Source of the DNA: Cryptomeria japonica
Lineage: Eukaryota; Streptophyta; Pinopsida; Cupressales; Cupressaceae
Assembly: GCF_030272615.1 (NCBI RefSeq)
Contig: NC_081410.1
Location: 571,535,152 to 571,599,151 of the forward strand
DNA length: 64,000 nt
Direction of reading: 5' to 3'
Under the pieces are notes generated by a model that was not told the DNA's origin, ran no database searches, and was given only the letters and a program-made list of their open reading frames with translations. The position numbers and the translations under genes were made by a program. Positions 31,122 to 43,640 of this stretch are shown here, in pieces. Numbering within the stretch: the first letter of the stretch is position 1; each line of letters starts with the position of its first letter.

Positions 31122-34100
31122 ATGAGGCCTGTTTTACCCAAATTGATCAGCTCGTCTTCCCTTGTAAGCTCTCTACCAGAGTTGCGTGACACAGCGCTAG
31201 TTCAGCTAGATTTGGAGGTCTTTCTAGAGAGAGTAAAGAATTCAACCGTAGTCCCCATGATGAGAGATGTGGCTTAGAGCGGATTACTCGAAGTTGTCAC
31301 CTTCCCCACAGCTGCTCCCTGCCTAGAGTTAGTCTTAGAAAGCATGAATCATTACGACAAGGGCAATAGGTGCATAAGGAAAAAAGGTGGTGAAGTCTTG
31401 TTGTCTATTGATAGATAGATGGTAATGGCAACCATGTGTATTCCACACCAGGAACCCTATGAAGACTAGACCATTGGTAAATCTTATGGGATTTTCTCTG
31501 AGAAGAAGCAATATTATAGAACAGTGATTGCACGGAATTGGCTCTTAAGATTCCAAAAAGGAGGCTCAAGGCTGCCGAGACCTTTAACTCATGAACATTT
31601 AATTCCAGCAATTCAAGACTTGGTCATACTGCTGAGCAGGGTGAAGGGTAATTCTTACTCTTTTTATTGGGAAGAATGGATGTATTTCTTCATCCAGGTT
31701 ACTCTAGATAGAAACCGGTTCATTGACTGGGGAACTGTTATTGCAGAAAGATTACATGAAGGTCTGAGTAATTATCTTGGAATGCCTAATTTTTATATGT
31801 CATCCTATCTGTTATAAATGCTTGCCTATGTGAGAGAGTGGTCTGGGTTGTCTCATGTAAAATGGGTTCAGGGCATGAGAATTTATGAGTATCATCCTAG
31901 TCTGACTTTGAGAGAGCATGTCGATGATTATCTCCGTTGGAATGATGTCTTTGTTGGAAGGCTGACCTTTGAACTACAGGGCAATTTGCATAGAAGAATG
32001 TATGCGGAGGCAGTTGAGCTCGTTAACATATATGGCAGTTTCTTCATACAGTTCAGCCATTTCACTTATTTAAGGGCCGTAGGATTTAATGGTGAACCCT
32101 TTAAACTTCCTAGGTACGTTTCAGACTCCTACATTTTGATCGAAGTATCTAGATAGCTTGCTTATGTCACAAAAGATTATGGTGAGGACTCTGATACAAG
32201 CAAAAATTTTCCCATTGATTTAGGCCATTATAGTTGTAAATCAGTTTCTGATGCCTTGAACCTTGAACTTGAATTTAAAAGGTTTCATTTGAAGTCCTTT
32301 GTAAAAAGGGATAACTTTGACAGTAAGGGTTTCATTGCTCAGTATGTAAAGAAAGAGGTACCTGATCAGCATGTTCCTCAGTTGGAGGATTATTGGGAGG
32401 GTTGCCAGGATGAATTTGAAGTGCGGAGAAGGAGTTGGTCTAGATTAACTTTGAGGCAAATTCATCACATAAAATTATCCATGGATACCTTAGGTGTCTC
32501 TACCGATGATGAAGACATACTTGACCCAGATTTTATGAAATGGGTCCATGATGAACCTCTTTCGGAAGTAGATTGGAACAAGAAGATGGGGGATAGTCTT
32601 TAGACATGCACTTTCAATGTAATTCGAAGGATGGAAAATTGGCTTAGGAGTTGTCATTTTCATCCGGCACGAGCAACCAGTTCAAGAAGCAGGAGTGGGA
32701 AGAGGAGTACTGCAAGTAAGACTTCTGTTGTGACTAACATTTATGTTTCTGATGCAGGGAAAGCAAAGGCAAGGATTAAGGAAGAGAAACTTGACATCAG
32801 GGTTGAGCTTCCTATTGCCAGCCGAGTTACCAGATCAAGATCCAAGAAGGGTTTCAAACTGTCGGCTTCTCATCTCATTCTGGATTTGGACCCAGAGGAA
32901 ACACCGAGCAAGATGACATCCCCTGTTTGCGAAGCAGACAAGGTTTCAATTGACATAGATACTATTTTTCAGGACTCAGGAGTACTTGAAATCCAGTCTC
33001 ATATAGACCATTCCATGCTGCCATCCTCAGCAGAGTTTCCATCCATGCCTTCAAAAGAGATGACCCTAGCACCAAAATGGCTAAGTGGTTCAATCACCAG
33101 GAAAAGGAATGTAGTTCCAATTTCAGTATTAATGGAGGACGTCGTGATTAAATGTCTGGGAAGGACTACAAAGCCCAAAAAGTTAAAAATAGAGGTAATG
33201 ATTGACTTTGATTAAAATACAAAGCATTGGACTACGGACATTGCTAGACCCGAGCCTAACAAAGATGCTGCTACGGCTTCAAAAGTAGACTATGTTGTTG
33301 AACGAATAGATTTGGGAATCGAAAGCAGAGCCGTAGATGTTAAGCACTTGGAGACGTCCACCAAACGAATTATCTCTTATACCTGGAAGGATGAGATGGA
33401 AAAGGCTGAGTTGAAATAGAGTTTAACGTAAATGGCCCAGTATATTCATGCTTTGCAGAACAACACGTTGCCATTGTCCCAACATTCAGGCCCATTTAGT
33501 CCAAAGTCACCTAGCAATCAAAAATTCTTCAATGAAGTTCAACGAAATAGGATGATCGCCGATGTTTTCTCAGAATGGCTCACCTTGATCATGCACCAAG
33601 CAACTAATTACATAATTGACTTGGTCCATATTTTCAAGGATGCCAATGAGGTCACCAAAGCCTTGGACTCCAACTTGGTCTCATGGTAGAAGGAGAAATC
33701 TAAATGGGCTGTGATTTCGAAGCAGATGCAGGATATTCAACGTTATGGCTAATGAACTTTCTTACTAAAAACCAAGTGCCAGGACTAAATGAAGATGTCA
33801 TGTTCATTTGCAAGGAGAGTATTGAGTGGCGCAATCATATTATTGAGCAAGGTTATAGCGAGTTAGCTAGTCTGTATGGTGAATTAACAGCTTTGAGGTC
33901 AACCATGCAAAAGGACTTACACTGCGTGGATGTTCAATTACTTAAGGAGGACAATGAAACTCTAGAGGACACCACGGAGATGATTAACCAGTTCGGCAGC
34001 CACATCAGACAGATCAAGATGGAGAAATCTTTTTCCGTGGAAGACTTTACAAGGATCTCTAAGGTGGAATCGATGCTTACCATTTGTCTCGTTCATCTGG

Positions 34101-34241
34101 ATTCACACAGAGATAAAGTGCAATTGGTAAAGAGGAAAAAGGAGCTTTGGAAGTAGAGAGTTATTCATATCAGTTTGCCGCATGTAACTATAATCCAGGA
34201 GTTTTCTAAAGTGCATCGAGAGTGGAGTGCGGCCAAGGCAG
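31122..34241 (+). pseudogene. Element A LTR-encoded protein, 3' LTR copy
   Basis: Parallel to the 5' LTR copy, starting at ATG 31122. It shares the TAG after codon 51 (31275-31277). Private defects include stops near 31417 and 31470, TAA at 31815, TAG at 32154, TAG at 32601 and stops around 33215-33420. Long open pieces remain (31524-31817, 31818-32156, 32631-33215, 33704-34156). In this copy the region across the E insertion point is in frame. The C-terminal coiled coil (33704-34156) is preserved; the end is removed by the deletion at 34241. Confidence 0.7.
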
Positions 34242-34557
34242 TGATTTTGTTTTAGTGTTCATATGAAGTCTGTCGGCTTTATATAAAAAGTTATATATGG
34301 ATCAGTGCTTGCATTCATTTTGTATTGACTGGTGTATGCAATTGCCTTTAATTGCTTTCTGGTGAAAAGCATTCTATTGATTATATGTAATTTGGAGCCG
34401 AATGAATATTTACTAGAGGGAGTTGTACCTAAATTCAGAGGTTAATCAATTAGATGATTTTCCAACTGTTTGGTGGAAAGTTTGTCTACTTTTCTATGAT
34501 TCTCAGTGCTTTAAATTAAATAGATAAGAAAATACAAATCTGTTTACCAACACTTTT

Positions 34558-34801
34558 ACATTAGCAATTTCAACAATTTTCTTAGTTCTCTTATTGTAAC
34601 ATTTATATGCCTTACTCTTAGCAGAGTAACCAAGAAAAATTCCCTCATTAGATTTTGCATCAAACTTCTTAGTGTAGTTATCTCTCTTAATAAAACAATG
34701 ACCTCCAAATATTTTAAAATAACTAACACAAGCAATTTTTGCATACCATAGCTCATAGGGTGTCTTATTGTTAACTCTTTTTACCAGTACCCGGTATAAA
34801 G
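34558..34801 (-). pseudogene. Element B integrase C-terminal part, between insertions A and C
   Basis: A 244-base island of element B. Codes for KTPYELWYAK, VSYFKIFGGHCF, EGIFLGYSAKSKAYKCYNK and KIVEIANVK, the standard copia block after the integrase core. Its left end continues at 10779 (across A), its right end at 42527 (across C), both in frame after dropping one TSD copy. It carries no stop codon. Confidence 0.9.
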
Positions 34802-36343
34802 TGATAGTTTTGATACTTAATGTAAGTATAGATCCAATAGCCAACAAGATGAGAGGGGGGGTGAATCATACAAACTTAATCTTCCATAAAAACATCAGAT
34901 TCAACCTTGGTAACATATACTTCAGTAATATAACCAAAACTGCTAAACATACAAACTCAAAAGCATATAAACATCATAAACCTCATAACACCAGATTTAA
35001 TGTGGAAACCCAAATAGGGAAAAACCACTGTGGGATTTTGGACCCACTAAGAATTATACTCTTCTAGAGTATGCTCGGTTAAAAGCAAATCTTGTTGAAG
35101 ATTACAAACACATTGCTAGATGTGACCCGGTTAAGGGATTTCCCTCAGATCTATTAGGATCTTCACCTTGTTAGAACTGACCTTGTTAAAGGATTTCAAA
35201 CACTCAATTAGAATGTCACCTTGCTAGAGGGTTTTACAAATAAGACTATTAAGTCCACTCGGTTAAGAGATTTTCTATCACTTTCACAAAATAACAGTAA
35301 TAAAATCTATCTGCAACTTTACATCTAAAATGCTAAAGCAGATTCTTATTTTCTCAATACAATCTAGACATAGAACTAATCTTGTTCATCTGTTGGGCTT
35401 CTATACTCTGTTATTCAAACAGGTCTTCAAGCTTTTGTGCTCGGTAATCACTATGTAGCATCCCTGTGCATACACTTGCTCGCATGCATTGTTTATCAAC
35501 AGTTCCCTATTTATAAACAATTAGCTAATTGCTTAATCTCCTTGATCACATTTCCCATGATCAATCATAGCCATCAGATCTTCATGCTTGACCAGGTTCG
35601 ATGCATTTTTTGATCTGAAAAATGTTTTACCTCGCCTTGGAACTTGCATATATTTCTTGGAACTTGTGCTAGGGTATTGCGGTTCAATCTGAGCTGTAGA
35701 TCTTCATGCCGATCTTCCATTGCCATAGATTCTTAACAAACTTTATTTACGGCATACCAATCATTTAATTAGTTCCAGCTCATCAGTTTCTTTCATTAAA
35801 TAATGCATGTAAACATTTAATGCATTCTATTACACCTTAGTTACAACTCGGTAATTACTCGATGAAAACTAAACTTCACTCGGTAGACATTCCGCCTTCA
35901 TTAACCGATAGTGATAACCTTAGGGTTTACCGACTAGGTTCCTTAAGGTTTACCGACTAGGTTCTTTTCTTGGTAACATAGTATAGTATTAACCTTACAA
36001 TTTACAACATATGTATGATGTCAAAACAATCTAAACATCATGATCTCATCATTGTCTAACTCGATAATAGTTGCCCATTGAATACCTTATTCATCCTCTT
36101 ATTCATCATAATCTTTCTGTGTCTTTTACCGACATCTTTATACTCTTCAAATCATACTTCTCAAGATATGGCAACATCATACTGAATTAGAAAATCAATT
36201 TATTGACATCAATGACAAAATAATAATATTAAGACAGTAAACATCCTTAATTAGTTATATCCATAATCATCAACAACCTTCTCAATATCCTAGTTGAAAT
36301 GCCAACAATCTTCCATTGTCTGTTATAATGCCAAATGCTAACA
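34802..36343 (-). repeat. Element C 3' LTR
   Basis: Plus-strand limits TGATAGTTTTGA to AAATGCTAACA. TATA-like TTTATAAATAGGG on the minus strand at 35509-35516, conserved at 41706-41713. Contains a duplicated 23-base unit (35918-35963). Confidence 0.93.
35918..35963. repeat. Tandem 23-base duplication in C LTR
   Basis: CCTTAGGGTTTACCGACTAG-type unit twice in a row; same in the other LTR at 42096-42141. Confidence 0.8.
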
Positions 36344-36355
36344 ATCTCCCCCTTT
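36344..36355 (-). promoter_or_regulatory. Element C polypurine tract
   Basis: Minus strand AAAGGGGGAGAT directly before the 3' LTR; preceded by GCCATCAATGCC. A second tract is at 36501-36524. Confidence 0.9.
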
Positions 36356-36500
36356 GGCATTGATGGCAAAACCAATTGATTTGACCTTAAAAGATTTGGA
36401 TTGCTGTGATTCTAAAATGCTGAAATGCTCTCCCCCATACATTAGACTTCTCTTATTTTCTTTAGTCTTTTCAATCAGTCTTCTCTCCCTTATATTAGTC

Positions 36501-36524
36501 TTCTCCCCCTTTGACAACAATGCC
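36501..36524 (-). promoter_or_regulatory. Second polypurine-like tract in element C
   Basis: Minus strand CAAAGGGGGAGAA after GGCATTGTTGT, about 150 bases upstream of the main tract. The same stretch is found in B at 8704-8726. Confidence 0.45.
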
Positions 36525-36753
36525 AAAAAGTAAAGAACTAAAACATAATTTCTTCCTGTATGAAGTGATTTCCTGCTGTTGTGTATCAACTGAGTCTCAG
36601 TGAGAGCATTTTGTCTTCAATTCCCGTTCCCTGTATGGTATCCTGTATTGTTTCCTGCACACCTTTAGAAAACCTCCTAAAGTGTGTAAATCAGCATCAA
36701 CTCCTAAAAGATATTTGATAGAGTCATCGGATTGTTGCTTTCACCAAACTCGG

Positions 36754-37250
36754 TTAGTGAGTAGAAGATAGGGGTAGGACCCCTAACTTACTTCTGAGAT
36801 ATTCAAAAGTGTCCCTTGGTAGTGGTTTGGTGAAGATATCTGCTACTTGTTCCTTTGTGCTAACATACTCCAACACCACTTTCTTCTCTTGAGCTTCTTC
36901 TCTGAGATAATGATATTTGATAGAGATGTGCTTTGTCTTAGAGTGCATAACAGGATTTTTTTAAATGTTAATGGCACTAGTATTGTCATAGAATATAGTT
37001 ACTGGCTCGGTAACTTTCTCATTTATACCTTCCAACAGTTGTTTGATCCATGCAATGTTGGTACAATTCAATGCTGCAGCAACGTATTCAGCTTCTGCTG
37101 TTGACTGTGAAACACATCCTTGTTTCTTGCTAAGCCAACTCACTAGTCTTTCTCCTAAAAAGAAAGCTCCTCCACTTGTGCTTTTTCTGTCATCAATGTT
37201 GCCTGCCCAATCAACATTAGTATAAACTTTTAAATCAAAATTATTTCCTT
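36754..37250 (-). pseudogene. Element C RNase H
   Basis: Copia RNase H: VYTNVDWAGNIDDRKSTSG, SWLSKKQGCVSQSTAEAEYV, IFYDNTSAINI, then a stop at 36960 and [17 protein letters not shown] and [10 protein letters not shown]. The catalytic blocks are present. The Asp in the usual YTDADWAG block reads TN at the first position (Asp to Asn change) while the following Asp remains. Confidence 0.9.
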
Positions 37251-38290
37251 TCTGATATACTAAGCCATAATCTTCAGTGCCTTTCAAGTATCTAAAAATT
37301 CTTTTGATTGCTGTCATGTGTGTTTTCTTAGGATCTGCAGAGAATCTTGCAATTATACCTACTGCATGTGCTATGTCTGGTCTGTTGTGAACAACATATT
37401 GTAGCTTTCCAATCATGGATCGGTAAAGTGTCTCATCAACAGATGCAAATTCATGATTTTTTGATAATTTACAGTTGGTAGTCATAGGAGTACTTACTGG
37501 TTTTGAATCCTCCATTCCAAATTTCTTCAAGATTTCCTTTATGTACTTGGATTGAGTAATGAAAATCTCATTTTTCATTTGCAGTATCTGTAAACCTATA
37601 AAATACTTTATCTCACCGATTAATGACATCTCAAATTCTTTGCTCATTTCATTTCCAAAGTTCTTGCATAGAGAGTCATTTCCACAAAATATAATATCAT
37701 CAACAAATATGGTTGAGATTAGTATTCCATTTTCATCATTCTTCATGTACATATTGTTGTTCTCACTTGTCCTTATAAAACCAATCTTAATCAAATAAGA
37801 GTGAAATCTTTCATACCATGCTCTAGGTGCTTGTTTCAAACCATATAAAGCTTTGTTCAATTTACATACCTAATCTTTATTATTGTCTTCAACAAATCCT
37901 TCAGGTTGTTCAATAAAAACTTCTTCTTCTAATATTCCATTTAGAAATGTAGATTTGACATCCATTTGATAGACCTTGAAGTTTTTGAAAGCAGCATATG
38001 CCAACAATTTTCTTACTCCTTCAAGTCTAGCAACAGGTGCAAAAGTTTCACCATAATCAATTCCTTCTTCTTGAGCATAACCTTTGCAAACTAGTCTTGC
38101 TTTGTTTTGAATGACCTCTCCTTTTTCATTTAGCTTGTTTCTGAAAATCCACTTTGTACCGATTACATTTTTGTCCTTCGGTCTTGGGATTAGTGTCCAT
38201 GTGTCATTCTTCTTGATTTGATCAATCTATTCTGTCATAGCATTTATCCAGTCTTCACTGTTAAATGCCTCTTTCACTATTCTCGGTTCA
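37251..38290 (-). pseudogene. Element C reverse transcriptase
   Basis: Copia RT: FNSEDWINAMTE then TGA at 38226, [58 protein letters not shown] at 37869, ALYGLKQAPRAWYERF, catalytic FVDDIIF near 37700, GEIKYFIGLQI and RPDIAHAVG. The catalytic Asp pair is intact; two stops interrupt. Confidence 0.92.
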
Positions 38291-39549
38291 AATTTAGATA
38301 TCAGACATGTGTTCTGTCTCAATTTGTTCCTTGTCATCACTGGATCATCCTTATCTCCTATAATCTGACTTGGTGCATGATGTCTTCTAACATACTTGGC
38401 TAATACAGGCTCGGTAGGCTCTGTACGATCTTCTTCATCACTTGGTAACTGGATATTCTCTTCATTTTCTTCAACAGCCTTCTCGGTAAGACTTGTCAGT
38501 TGAACATAGATAAATTCATCATAGTGTTCTGGTTCCTTGGAATTTCCTTCATCATTTCTTTCTGCAAATTCATCAATTTTCACATTTGCACTTTCTACTA
38601 TTTTGTTAGATGATTTGATCGGACATTTAAATGCTTTGCTTCTAGAAGAATAACCTAGAAATGTTCCTTCTTCACTCTTTTGATCAAACTTGCCATTTCT
38701 ATCATCTTTGTGAACATAGCATCTACTTCCAAAGATTTTAAAATAACTTACATTAGGTTTCTTATCATACCAAATTTCATATGGTGTCTTCAAAGTATCT
38801 TTCTTCAATTGTACTCAGTTCAGGGTGTAAACTGCAGTGCTTATTGCTTCTCTCCAAAATGTTTGCGACACTCTCTTTTCAGTCATCAGTGTTCTAGCAC
38901 AATCCATAGTAGATCCGTTTCTTCTCTCAGCTATTCCATTCTGCTATGGAGTTTTCGGTGTAGAGACTTGTCTGTTAATACCATGATCATTGCAGAATAA
39001 GTTGAATTCATCATATGTGAACTCTCCTCTATCTGATCTAAGACATTTCAGTTGTATCCTTGTTTCATTTTCAACTCTTGTCTTGTACCATTTAAACATT
39101 TGAAAAGCTTCTGATTTTTCTTATAAAAACATTACTGACATCATCCTTGAATAGTCATCCACAAATAATATGAAATATTTATCACCATAATAACTTTGAA
39201 CTTTCATAGGACCACAAAGATCAGTGTGCACAAAATCTAAAATTCCCTTAGAAGTGTAAGACATACTTGTGAAGCTTGATCTTGTCATCTTACCCATCTG
39301 GCATCCTCGGCACATAGCATTCTTAGGTTTTTCAAGACTCGGTAGACCTCTTACTCAGTGCTTCTTGCTTATTTTGATCAGATTATCAAAATTTACATGA
39401 CAAAACCTTTTATGCCATAACTTAGTATCATCTATCTTTGCATACAAACATTTATTCCGAGTTGAGTCAAGGTGAAATGTGTTACCTTTTGTTTGTGTCC
39501 CGGTAGCAACTAACTTTCCATTCTTGTCATGAACTTTGACAACTCCTTT
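38291..39549 (-). pseudogene. Element C integrase and acidic linker
   Basis: GAG-pre-integrase/zinc region with CRGCQMGKM, then HTDLCGPMKVQSYYGDKYF, VDDYSRMM, RSDRGEF and NGIAERRNGS, so the three acidic core residues are present. Followed by KTPYEIWYDKKPNVSYFKIF and an acidic linker rich in Glu (38400-38550). Stops at about 39547, 39121, 38945 and 38813. Confidence 0.9.
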
Positions 39550-40934
39550 CTAAAATTCTATTCGGTAACCTGTATTGTTTAGTTGTGCTACACTCAACAA
39601 ATTGTATTTCAAACCTTCAACCCAATAAACATCATTGCATCTTGCATTGTCAAGAAGTGTTATAGATCCTTTACCTTTCACTGGACATGGTGCATCATTA
39701 CCAAATATTACATAGCCTCCATCATAATCTTCTAACATAACAAACTTGTGTTTATCTCCTATCATATGATGTGAGCATCCACTATCTATGATCCAAGAAT
39801 CATTAGTATTTATGTGAGATATTAGGGCTTTTTCTTCATACTTTTCTTCATCAGATCCATCTTTGATAGCCACATAAACTACTTCCTTTGTATTAGTTTC
39901 ATCTAATTTATCATCGTTGGATTCCTCATCGGCTATTAAGCATGTCCTTTTATCTCTTCTTCTGAAGTCTCGGTATCCTCTATAATGATTGTCTTTCTGT
40001 CTGTCATCTCGGTAATCTCTCTTTTCAGTAGAATCTTTGTCAGGATATTTAGAAGCCATATGTCCTATCTTATCACAATTGGAACATTTCAAAGGTAGTT
40101 TTCCTTTATACTTACCTTTACCTCTCGGTAACCTTTTGGCTAATAGTGCTTCAAACTCTTCTTGCTTTCTGATTTCCTCATATAGTTTGTGTACTTCTTC
40201 CATGTTCTTATGAAATCTTTCACTTGCTCCACTGTGATCTCCTTCAAAGTACTTATACTTTCTTTCATTGTAATCATTAGATTCATCAAGATGAAAAGAA
40301 CTAAATGCAAATTCAACTTTATTTACTAAAGATCCACTGTTATCAAAGTTACTTAACTCAAATGCATGTAGCTTACCAATAGTAGCATCTAAAAAAACTG
40401 GCATATTAGGTACAGACCTCAATTCATTGATTGTAGAGACTCGGATTGCATAAGCCGGTAAAGGGTTCTTAACAACTTACTTGTTATATCCTTTTCTTCA
40501 ATAGTTCCACCTGCTCCTTTGATTTGATTGACAATCTCCTTTAGTCTTGTATTGTACTGAGTTATGTTCTCACCTTCACTCATCCTCATAGATTCAATTT
40601 GTCCTCTTAGACTATCTACTTTCGCTCTTTGAACATGTTCATCTCCTCCATATACTGATATGAGCTTATCCCACATTGCCTTTGCATCATTGTAGCCTTC
40701 TAGGTCATTAAACTCTGAGTCGGTCAAAGCAAATGTTATTTCAATCATTGCTTGGATATGTTCTTTCTTTGCCTTTATCTCTTCCATTGTCAATGGATAG
40801 GTGCTCGGTGTAACAAAATCATTCTCCAGATAGTATACAACATATTCTCCAACTCCTGATAGATGCAGCTTCATCCTTTTCTGCCATGTAGAGAAACTTG
40901 ACTTGTTCAGCTTCGATGCATCCCTCTTATACAT
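39550..40934 (-). pseudogene. Element C gag and aspartic protease
   Basis: Gag starts at ATG 40934 with the copia UBN2-type region (FSTWQKRMKLHL, GYNDAKAMWDKLISVYGGDE, QYNTRLKEIVNQIK); a frame change at about 40420 leads to the second half. The zinc knuckle reads CSNCDKIGHMASKY, so the last Cys is Tyr (codon at 40045-40047). The protease has WIIDSGCSHHM and the VKGKGSI and LKYNLLSVAQL blocks. The two frames overlap by four bases. Confidence 0.92.
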
Positions 40935-40979
40935 CTTTGGATCTTTAACTCAAGTGCCTTTAAACTTTTCTTCTGGAGT

Positions 40980-40996
40980 CCAGAGCTCTGATACCA
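40980..40996 (-). promoter_or_regulatory. Element C primer binding site (tRNA-iMet type)
   Basis: Minus strand TGGTATCAGAGCTCTGG, two bases after the 5' LTR end. The classical initiator-Met site of plant copia elements. Confidence 0.92.
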
Positions 40997-40998
40997 AT

Positions 40999-42521
40999 TG
41001 ATAGTTCTGATACTTAATGTAAGTATAGATGCAATAGCCAACAAGATGAGAGGGGGGGGTGAATCATACAAACTTAATCTTCCATAAAAACATCAAATTC
41101 AACCTCGGTAACACATACTTCAGTAATATAACCAAAAATGCTAAACATACAAACTCAAAAGCATATAAACATCATACACCTCATAACACCAGATTTAACA
41201 TGGAAACCCAAATAGGGAAAAACCACTATGGGATTTCGAACCCACTAAGAATTATACTCTTCTAGAGTATGCTCGGTTAAAAGCAAATCCTGTTAAAGAT
41301 TACAAACACATTGCTAGATGTGACCCAGTTAAGGGATTTTCCTTAGATCTGTTAGGATCTTCACCTTGTTAGAAGTGACCTTGTTAAAGGATTTCAAACA
41401 CTCAATCAGAATGTCACCTTGCTAGAGGTTTTTACAAATAAGACTGTTAAGTCCACTCGGTTAAGAGATTTTCTATCACTTTCACAAAATAACAGTAATA
41501 AAATCTATCTGCAACTTCACATCTAAAATGCTAAAGAAGATTCTTATTTGCTCAATACAATCTAGACATAGAACTAATCTTGTCCATCTGCTAGGCTTCT
41601 ATACTCTATTGTTCAAACAAGTCTTCAAGCTTCTGTGCTCGGTAATCACTATGTAGCATCCCTATGCATACACTTGCCCGCATGCATTGTTTATCAACAG
41701 TTCCCTATTTATAAACAATTACCTAACCACTTAATCTCCTTGATCACATTTCCCATGATCAATCATAGCCATCAGATCTTCATGCTTGACCAGGTTCAAT
41801 GCATTTTTCAATCTGAAAAATGTTTTACCTCGCCTTGGAACTTGTGCTAGGGTATTACGGTTCAATCTGAGCTGTAGATCTTCATGCCTATCTTCCATTG
41901 CCATAGATTCTTAACAAACTTTATTTACGGCATACCAATCATTTAATCAGTTCCAGCTCATCAGTTTCTTTCATTAAATAACGCATGTAAACATTTAATG
42001 CATTCTGTTACACCTCGGTTACAACTCGGTAATTACTCAGTGAATACTAAACTTCACTCGGTAGACATTCCGCCTTCATTAACCGATAGTGATAACCTTA
42101 GGGTTTACCGACTAGGTTCCTTAGGGTTTACCGACTAGGTTCTTTGCTTGGTAACATAGTATAGTATTAACCTTACAATTTACCACATATGTATGATGTC
42201 AAAACAATCTAAACATCATGATCTCATCATTGTCTGACTCGGTAATAGTTGCCCATTGAATACCTTATTCATCCTCTTATTCATCATAATCTTTCTGTGT
42301 CTTTTACCAACTTCTTTATACTCTTCAAATCATACTTCTCAAGATATGGAAACATCATACTGAATTAGAAAATCAATTTATTGACATCAATGACAAAATA
42401 ATAATATTAAGACAGTAAACATCCTTAATCAGTTATATCCATAATCATCAACAACCTTCTCAATATCCTAGTTGTAATGCCAACAATCTTCCATTGTCTG
42501 TTATAATGCCAAATGCTAACA
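40999..42521 (-). repeat. Element C 5' LTR
   Basis: Plus-strand TGATAGTTCTGA to AAATGCTAACA, 1,523 bases against 1,542 in the other copy. TATA at 41706-41713, tandem unit at 42096-42141. Confidence 0.93.
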
Positions 42522-42526
42522 TAAAG

Positions 42527-43571
42527 TGTATATGGCAGTACTAACCACTTCTCTCTAAAACATTTTAGATACATAACCCTACAATAACATGGATCTTGCA
42601 GCTTCAACTATTATTTTGTTCATTATTTCTTCTATGCCATTTTGTTGTGGTGTCCTCAGAGAAGACATATGTCTCTTTATACCCTATTCATCGCAATACT
42701 TAATAAATTCATCAGATGTGAATTCACCACCCCAGTCTGATCTTAAATACTTCAAGTTCTTACCGGTTTCCTTCTCAACCAGAGCTTTAAATGATTTAAA
42801 TTTATTAAATTCTTCTTATTTCTCTCTCAAAAATGTTACCCACATCATTTTAGAATAGTCATCGGTGAAGATCATGAAATACCTATCACCGTAATAACTC
42901 TTTGTTCTCATAGGGCCACGGAGATCAGTATGTACCAAATCTAAAACATTCTCATAAATACCATTCTTGCTCTTGAAATAAATAAAGCTCATCTTACCAA
43001 TTTGACAATCTTTGCATATTACACTATTTGGTTTGACAAGTTGGGGTAAAGCTCTTACAACACTTGACTTGCTTATCTCAACCAAATTATCAAAATTAAC
43101 ATGACAACATCTTTTATGCCATAACCAAATGTCTTCCATTCTTGCAACTAGACAATTATTAATATTGTTATTCAAATGGAATAAGTTACCTCTAGTTTGC
43201 TTCCTGGTAACAATGAGTTCACCATTACCTCCAAGAATTCTGCAGACTCCACTCTTAAACTCAAACAAATAACCTTTATCATTGAGCTGACCAACACTTA
43301 AAATATTATGCTTAAGACCATCAACCCAAAACACATCATCAGCATTACTCTTCCCATTTAGATAAATTGAACCTTTACCTTTCACCATGCAAGGAGAGTT
43401 GTTTCCAAATCTAACAACACCTGCATCAAATTCATTAAGGGTTATGAACTTACTTTTATCTTTGGTCATGTGGTGTGAGAAACTACTGTCTATAATCCAC
43501 TCATCACTATTCTCCATATGAGATACTGGTGCCTTTTCATCAAACGGTTTCTCCTTCATATCTACAAACAC
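42527..43571 (-). pseudogene. Element B protease and integrase
   Basis: Protease block is WIIDSSFSHHM: the usual DSG is DSS, a probable loss of activity. Then GNNSPCMVKGKGSI and LKHNILSVGQL. Integrase zinc domain WLWHKRCCHVNF ... CKDCQIGKM, then HTDLRGPM, TDDYSKMMWVTF. Downstream of the stop at about 42817 the core continues in fragments to the insertion site of C (RSDWGGEFTSDEF, QQNGIEE). Stops at 42817, 42685 and nearby. Confidence 0.9.
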
Positions 43572-43640
43572 AATTTATTCATTGTCATCTTCTTCTTCTG
43601 ACTCCTTATTGGTCACACCTTCATCTACTGCAACATAACA

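Larger units (their letters stand above)
10785..34552 (+). mobile_element. Element A: Ty3/gypsy retrotransposon with ORF-bearing giant LTRs
   Basis: Perfect 5-bp TSD CTTTT at 10780-10784 and 34553-34557. The 5' LTR is 10785-23981 (about 4.8 kb after removing the E insertion); the 3' LTR is 30242-34552 (4.3 kb). The internal region is 23982-30241 with primer site, gag, protease, RNase H, RT, RNase H and integrase on the plus strand. The LTR start is TG in the 5' copy and TA in the 3' copy; the end is TA in the 5' and CA in the 3', so both termini can be read as original TG...CA. Net length is about 15.3 kb. Each LTR contains a long reading frame. LTR copies differ at about 7% in the first 140 bases. 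Many stops and frameshifts: inactive. Confidence 0.92.
30242..34552 (+). repeat. Element A 3' LTR
   Basis: TATTGGCCCC to ACCAACA, matching the 5' LTR. Carries the hairpins (30379-30437, 30518-30556), the reading frame (31122 on), the TATA box (34278-34288) and a deletion of about 480 bases at 34241. Confidence 0.93.
34802..42521 (-). mobile_element. Element C: Ty1/copia retrotransposon, nearly complete
   Basis: Perfect TSD TAAAG (34797-34801 and 42522-42526). LTRs 34802-36343 and 40999-42521 with TG...CA ends, tRNA-iMet primer site, polypurine tract, and the full gag-protease-integrase-RT-RNase H order on the minus strand. Length 7,720 bases. LTR difference about 4% over 150 bases. About seven in-frame stops in gag-pol, otherwise recognisable throughout. 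It resembles B in sequence style but is a separate, younger family member or sister family. Confidence 0.95.
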